A stretch of DNA of 46,764 bases from Alphaproteobacteria bacterium. GTDB taxonomy: Bacteria > Pseudomonadota > Alphaproteobacteria > RF32 > CAG-239. Position numbers and translations under genes: made by a program. Where the stretch lies: positions 1-46,764 of the forward strand of contig JAFTVD010000021.1 in assembly GCA_017465945.1 (NCBI GenBank), in the 5' to 3' direction. Positions 44,741 to 46,764 of the stretch are shown here, piece after piece. Below the pieces are notes generated by a model. It was not told the origin of the DNA, did no database searches, and saw nothing but the letters and a program-made list of their open reading frames with translations. How positions within the stretch are numbered: the first letter of the stretch is position 1; each line of letters begins with the position of its first letter.

Positions 44741-45178
44741 TTAAACACGTTCTGTTTGGGTTTTCTTGATAATTGTACGTTTTATAGGTTTGGTTGATTT
44801 AGTCTCGGTTGGTTTAGTGTTTAATTCTGGTTTATTGTTTTCTTTATTTGATATAGCTTTAGTTGCCTTTTCTAAACGTTCACCGATTAAATCACGTACA
44901 GCATTAGATTGTTTTGGTTCTTCTGTTTTTAATTTAATTTTATTGCCTTTGGCATCTGTTGTATATATTTCTGCAGGATTTTCGTTTGCATCATATTCTA
45001 TGCCAATAACGGTGCGATTAGTATCTAAAAGTTTAAGTTCTCTACGAACTAATTTATCTTCACTGCCATCTAAATTACTATATGTTGACTGAATAGTGCA
45101 AGGAACATGATCTGCTCTGCATTCTAAATGTTTTTGTTCAATAAGACGTTCAGCGTTTTCTAAATTTACTTTAGTCAT
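44741..45178 (-). CDS. Charged protein of unknown function
   Basis: A 145-residue protein I do not recognise. It has no signal peptide or membrane segment. Residues 1-80 look folded, with Cys at 20 and 27 (ECRADHVPC) and a beta-rich stretch (VRRELKLLDTNRTVIGIEYD, AEIYTTDAKGNKIKL). Residues 110-145 are disordered, rich in Lys, Thr, Asn and Pro. A strong AAGGAGAT precedes the ATG. It lies 28 bases before the BepA-like gene and could be the first gene of that operon. A TATAAT on the minus strand (45209-45214) may be its -10. Confidence 0.65.
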   Translation of the reverse strand: MTKVNLENAERLIEQKHLECRADHVPCTIQSTYSNLDGSEDKLVRRELKLLDTNRTVIGIEYDANENPAEIYTTDAKGNKIKLKTEEPKQSNAVRDLIGERLEKATKAISNKENNKPELNTKPTETKSTKPIKRTIIKKTQTERV

Positions 45179-45220
45179 GATTACAATCTCCTTGTTTTCT
45201 CTTTTACAATTATAACACAG

Positions 45221-45268
45221 AAAAAAGCAAATTTAAAGCTTTAAAGTAAAAAATGTTTGCTTTTTTTT
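45221..45268 (+). promoter_or_regulatory. Terminator-like hairpin in the hisS leader
   Basis: AAAAAAGCAAA (45221-45231) pairs with TTTGCTTTTTT (45256-45266), followed by more T. The loop contains the palindrome TTTAAAGCTTTAAA (45232-45245). No + strand gene precedes it, because the upstream gene is divergent, so it is not an ordinary operon end. It may be an attenuator for hisS or a fortuitous AT-rich structure. Confidence 0.4.
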
Positions 45269-45330
45269 GATATTTGAGTAATGTTGTTTTTAAGTTTGTT
45301 AATTTATTTTATGAAAAGGAATATTTTGAT

Positions 45331-46575
45331 ATGAAAATGAACGCTAATCCTGTTAGAGGAACTAAAGATTTTTTGCCTTTAGAGGTTGAGTTAAGAGATT
45401 ATGTTAGAGGTAAAATTGAAGATACTTATAAGGCGTATGGTTTTCATAAAATTAATACTCCAATAATGGAAGATATTGAACGTTTGAATAAAAGTGATGG
45501 TGGTGAGAATCTTTCTATGATTTTCAAATTGTTAAAACGTGGTCAGAAATTAGATTTAGCAAAAGAGAATATATCAGAAGACGATTTAGTGGATAGTGGA
45601 TTAAGATATGATTTGACTATGCCATTATCTAGATATTTTGCAAATAATCGTCAATTTTTAACAATGCCATTTAAGTCTATTCAGATTGATAAGGTGTTTC
45701 GTGCAGAGCGTCCTCAAAAAGGAAGATTAAGAGAATTTTTCCAATGTGATATTGATATTATTGGCGATAAATCTATCAATGCGGAGATGGAATTGATTGC
45801 GGCAACGACTGCGGCATTAGAAGCTATTAATTTTAGTGATTTTACTATTCGTATTAATGATAGACGAATCCTTACAGATATGATATTGGGGGCTGGTTTT
45901 AAAAATGAAGATGTTGGCTCAGTATGTATTATTTTTGATAAGCTTGATAAAATTGGTATAGATGGAGTTAGGGCGGAATTAATTGAAAAAGAATATGACG
46001 CTGATGTTGTTGAAAAATTTGTTGCAATACTGACAGAGGCTGATGGCGACGGTTTAGTTGTTGCTGAGAAATATTGTTCTAATCAGGAAATTGTTGCTAA
46101 CTTAAAAAAGGTTATTGAGTTTGCTAATAATATTTCAGAAGGCAAATTTAAGGCTGTTTATGATAAATCATTAGTTCGTGGTATGGGATATTATACTGGT
46201 ATGGTTTTTGAAATTGCTAGTCCTAAATTTGGTAGTTCTGTTGGCGGTGGTGGAAGATATGATGAAATGATTGGAAAGTTTTTAGGCGAATCGGTTCCTG
46301 CTGTTGGTTTTTCTATTGGTTTTGAAAGAATTTGCGCTATTATGTTAGAAGAGCAATTTAATGTGCCTCAGAAAGAAAAAGTGATATTGGTTTGTAATCA
46401 AGATGATGATTTTGCTATGGTTGCTACAAAAATGCGTGAATTAATAGGTAATGGTATGATTGTAACACCTTTAATGCGTTCTAAAAAACTTGGCAAACAA
46501 ATGGATAGTTTAATTGCTCTTGGATATAAAAAAGCATGTTATTTAGATAGCGGAGCTTTTAAGGATTTAGGATAA
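45331..46575 (+). CDS. hisS: Histidine--tRNA ligase
   Basis: A 414-residue class II synthetase that charges tRNA-His. NPVRGTKDFLP starts the catalytic domain, motif 2 is VFRAERPQKGRLREFFQCDIDIIG, the histidine-binding LVRGMGYYTGMVFEI loop is near 270, and motif 3 is AVGFSIGFERI. A C-terminal anticodon-binding domain follows. Start ATG 45331 is chosen by AAGGA ten bases before it; a longer reading from 45274 lacks a ribosome binding site. It ends in a strong terminator. Confidence 0.95.
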   Translation: MKMNANPVRGTKDFLPLEVELRDYVRGKIEDTYKAYGFHKINTPIMEDIERLNKSDGGENLSMIFKLLKRGQKLDLAKENISEDDLVDSGLRYDLTMPLSRYFANNRQFLTMPFKSIQIDKVFRAERPQKGRLREFFQCDIDIIGDKSINAEMELIAATTAALEAINFSDFTIRINDRRILTDMILGAGFKNEDVGSVCIIFDKLDKIGIDGVRAELIEKEYDADVVEKFVAILTEADGDGLVVAEKYCSNQEIVANLKKVIEFANNISEGKFKAVYDKSLVRGMGYYTGMVFEIASPKFGSSVGGGGRYDEMIGKFLGESVPAVGFSIGFERICAIMLEEQFNVPQKEKVILVCNQDDDFAMVATKMRELIGNGMIVTPLMRSKKLGKQMDSLIALGYKKACYLDSGAFKDLG

Positions 46576-46603
46576 ATATTGATTTGTATATGGTATAAAA
46601 AAA

Positions 46604-46629
46604 AGCAGGTTAATAACCTGCTTTTTTTT
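46604..46629 (+). terminator. Intrinsic terminator after hisS
   Basis: AGCAGGTT (46604-46611) pairs with AACCTGCT (46615-46622), continuing into TTTTTTT. Confidence 0.85.
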
Positions 46630-46639
46630 GTATCTAGAA

Positions 46640-46764
46640 AACCACGCGTTAGACGCGTGGTTCAGTAAAGCTTATAGCGATGAGGTTGTCAAAGCGCTCC
46701 AATTAGGTTAAAATTTTGCGGTCTGCCAAGACGCAAAAAACCTAATTGGAGGTCAATTATGAAA
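46640..46764 (+). mobile_element. Left end of a probable IS200/IS605-family element (cut by window)
   Basis: AACCACGCGT-TAG-ACGCGTGGTT (46640-46662) is a perfect 10-bp GC-rich hairpin with a three-base loop, like the subterminal hairpins that Y1 transposases recognise. It is followed by a long hairpin: TCCAATTAGGTT (46698-46709) with AACCTAATTGGA (46739-46750), and inside it TTTTGCG (46714-46720) with CGCAAAA (46732-46738). The ribosome binding site GGAGG (46748-46752) is partly inside this stem, directly before ATG 46759. IS200 is known to sequester its transposase ribosome binding site in the same way. The exact left boundary and the transposase itself are not visible. Confidence 0.6.
46759..46764 (+). 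CDS. Start of a gene cut by the window, probably tnpA
   Basis: Only ATG AAA is in the window. GGAGG six bases before it and the hairpin upstream suggest the Y1 transposase of an IS200-like element. The identity is inferred from context only. Confidence 0.35.

Overview
The window looks like a chromosomal segment of an AT-rich Gram-negative bacterium, most likely an alphaproteobacterium of a gut or host-associated lineage. The support is: strong Shine-Dalgarno sequences, an rpsN of the long zinc-free type, a proton-translocating transhydrogenase with a split alpha subunit (pntAA/pntAB/pntB), kdsA (Kdo, so an LPS outer membrane), an OmpA-type lipoprotein, a BepA-like protease and a PhoR-type kinase. 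I cannot name a species from the sequence.

Layout. (1) 1-2470 is mostly non-coding and rich in inverted repeats. It holds two multi-hairpin blocks (3-230 and 1397-1600), a small hairpin cluster with a + strand terminator, a HAD-family phosphatase and a small secreted protein. (2) 2619-11981 is the S10/spc ribosomal protein operon, rpsJ to rplO, 21 genes in canonical order with short gaps or overlaps. It ends in an intrinsic terminator right after rplO, and secY does not follow. (3) 12152-16470 holds a stand-alone PEP/pyruvate-binding ATP-grasp protein, a GNAT acetyltransferase coupled to a YedJ-like HD hydrolase, and a large unrecognised helical protein of different base composition. (4) 16515-24302 holds an orphan PhoR-like kinase with a degenerate G1 box, mutS, and a two-gene ABC exporter. 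(5) 24433-29954 holds a membrane-anchored CgeB-like glycosyltransferase, groESL, a coaD-HD fusion, a small Cys/His-rich membrane protein and an M50-like membrane protease. (6) 29941-38595 holds an ldcA plus Mur-ligase pair (peptidoglycan recycling), a TetR regulator with a palindromic operator, the pnt operon with a nonsense codon in pntAA, a chromate-transporter pair and typA behind a terminator-like leader. (7) 38753-46764 is mainly envelope genes (OmpA-like lipoprotein, GtrII-like transferase, kdsA, a second CgeB-like protein with a signal peptide, a BepA-like protease), then hisS and the cut-off left end of a probable IS200/IS605 element.

Themes. Apart from the ribosomal block, much of the window serves the envelope: cell-wall recycling, LPS core synthesis, glycan transfer, outer-membrane protein quality control and ABC export. 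The two CgeB-like proteins both appear to face the periplasm, which is unexpected for nucleotide-sugar enzymes. The observations I would follow first are the two structured non-coding blocks, the CoaD-HD fusion, the periplasmic CgeB-like pair, the terminator/antiterminator geometry before typA, and the pntAA nonsense codon.
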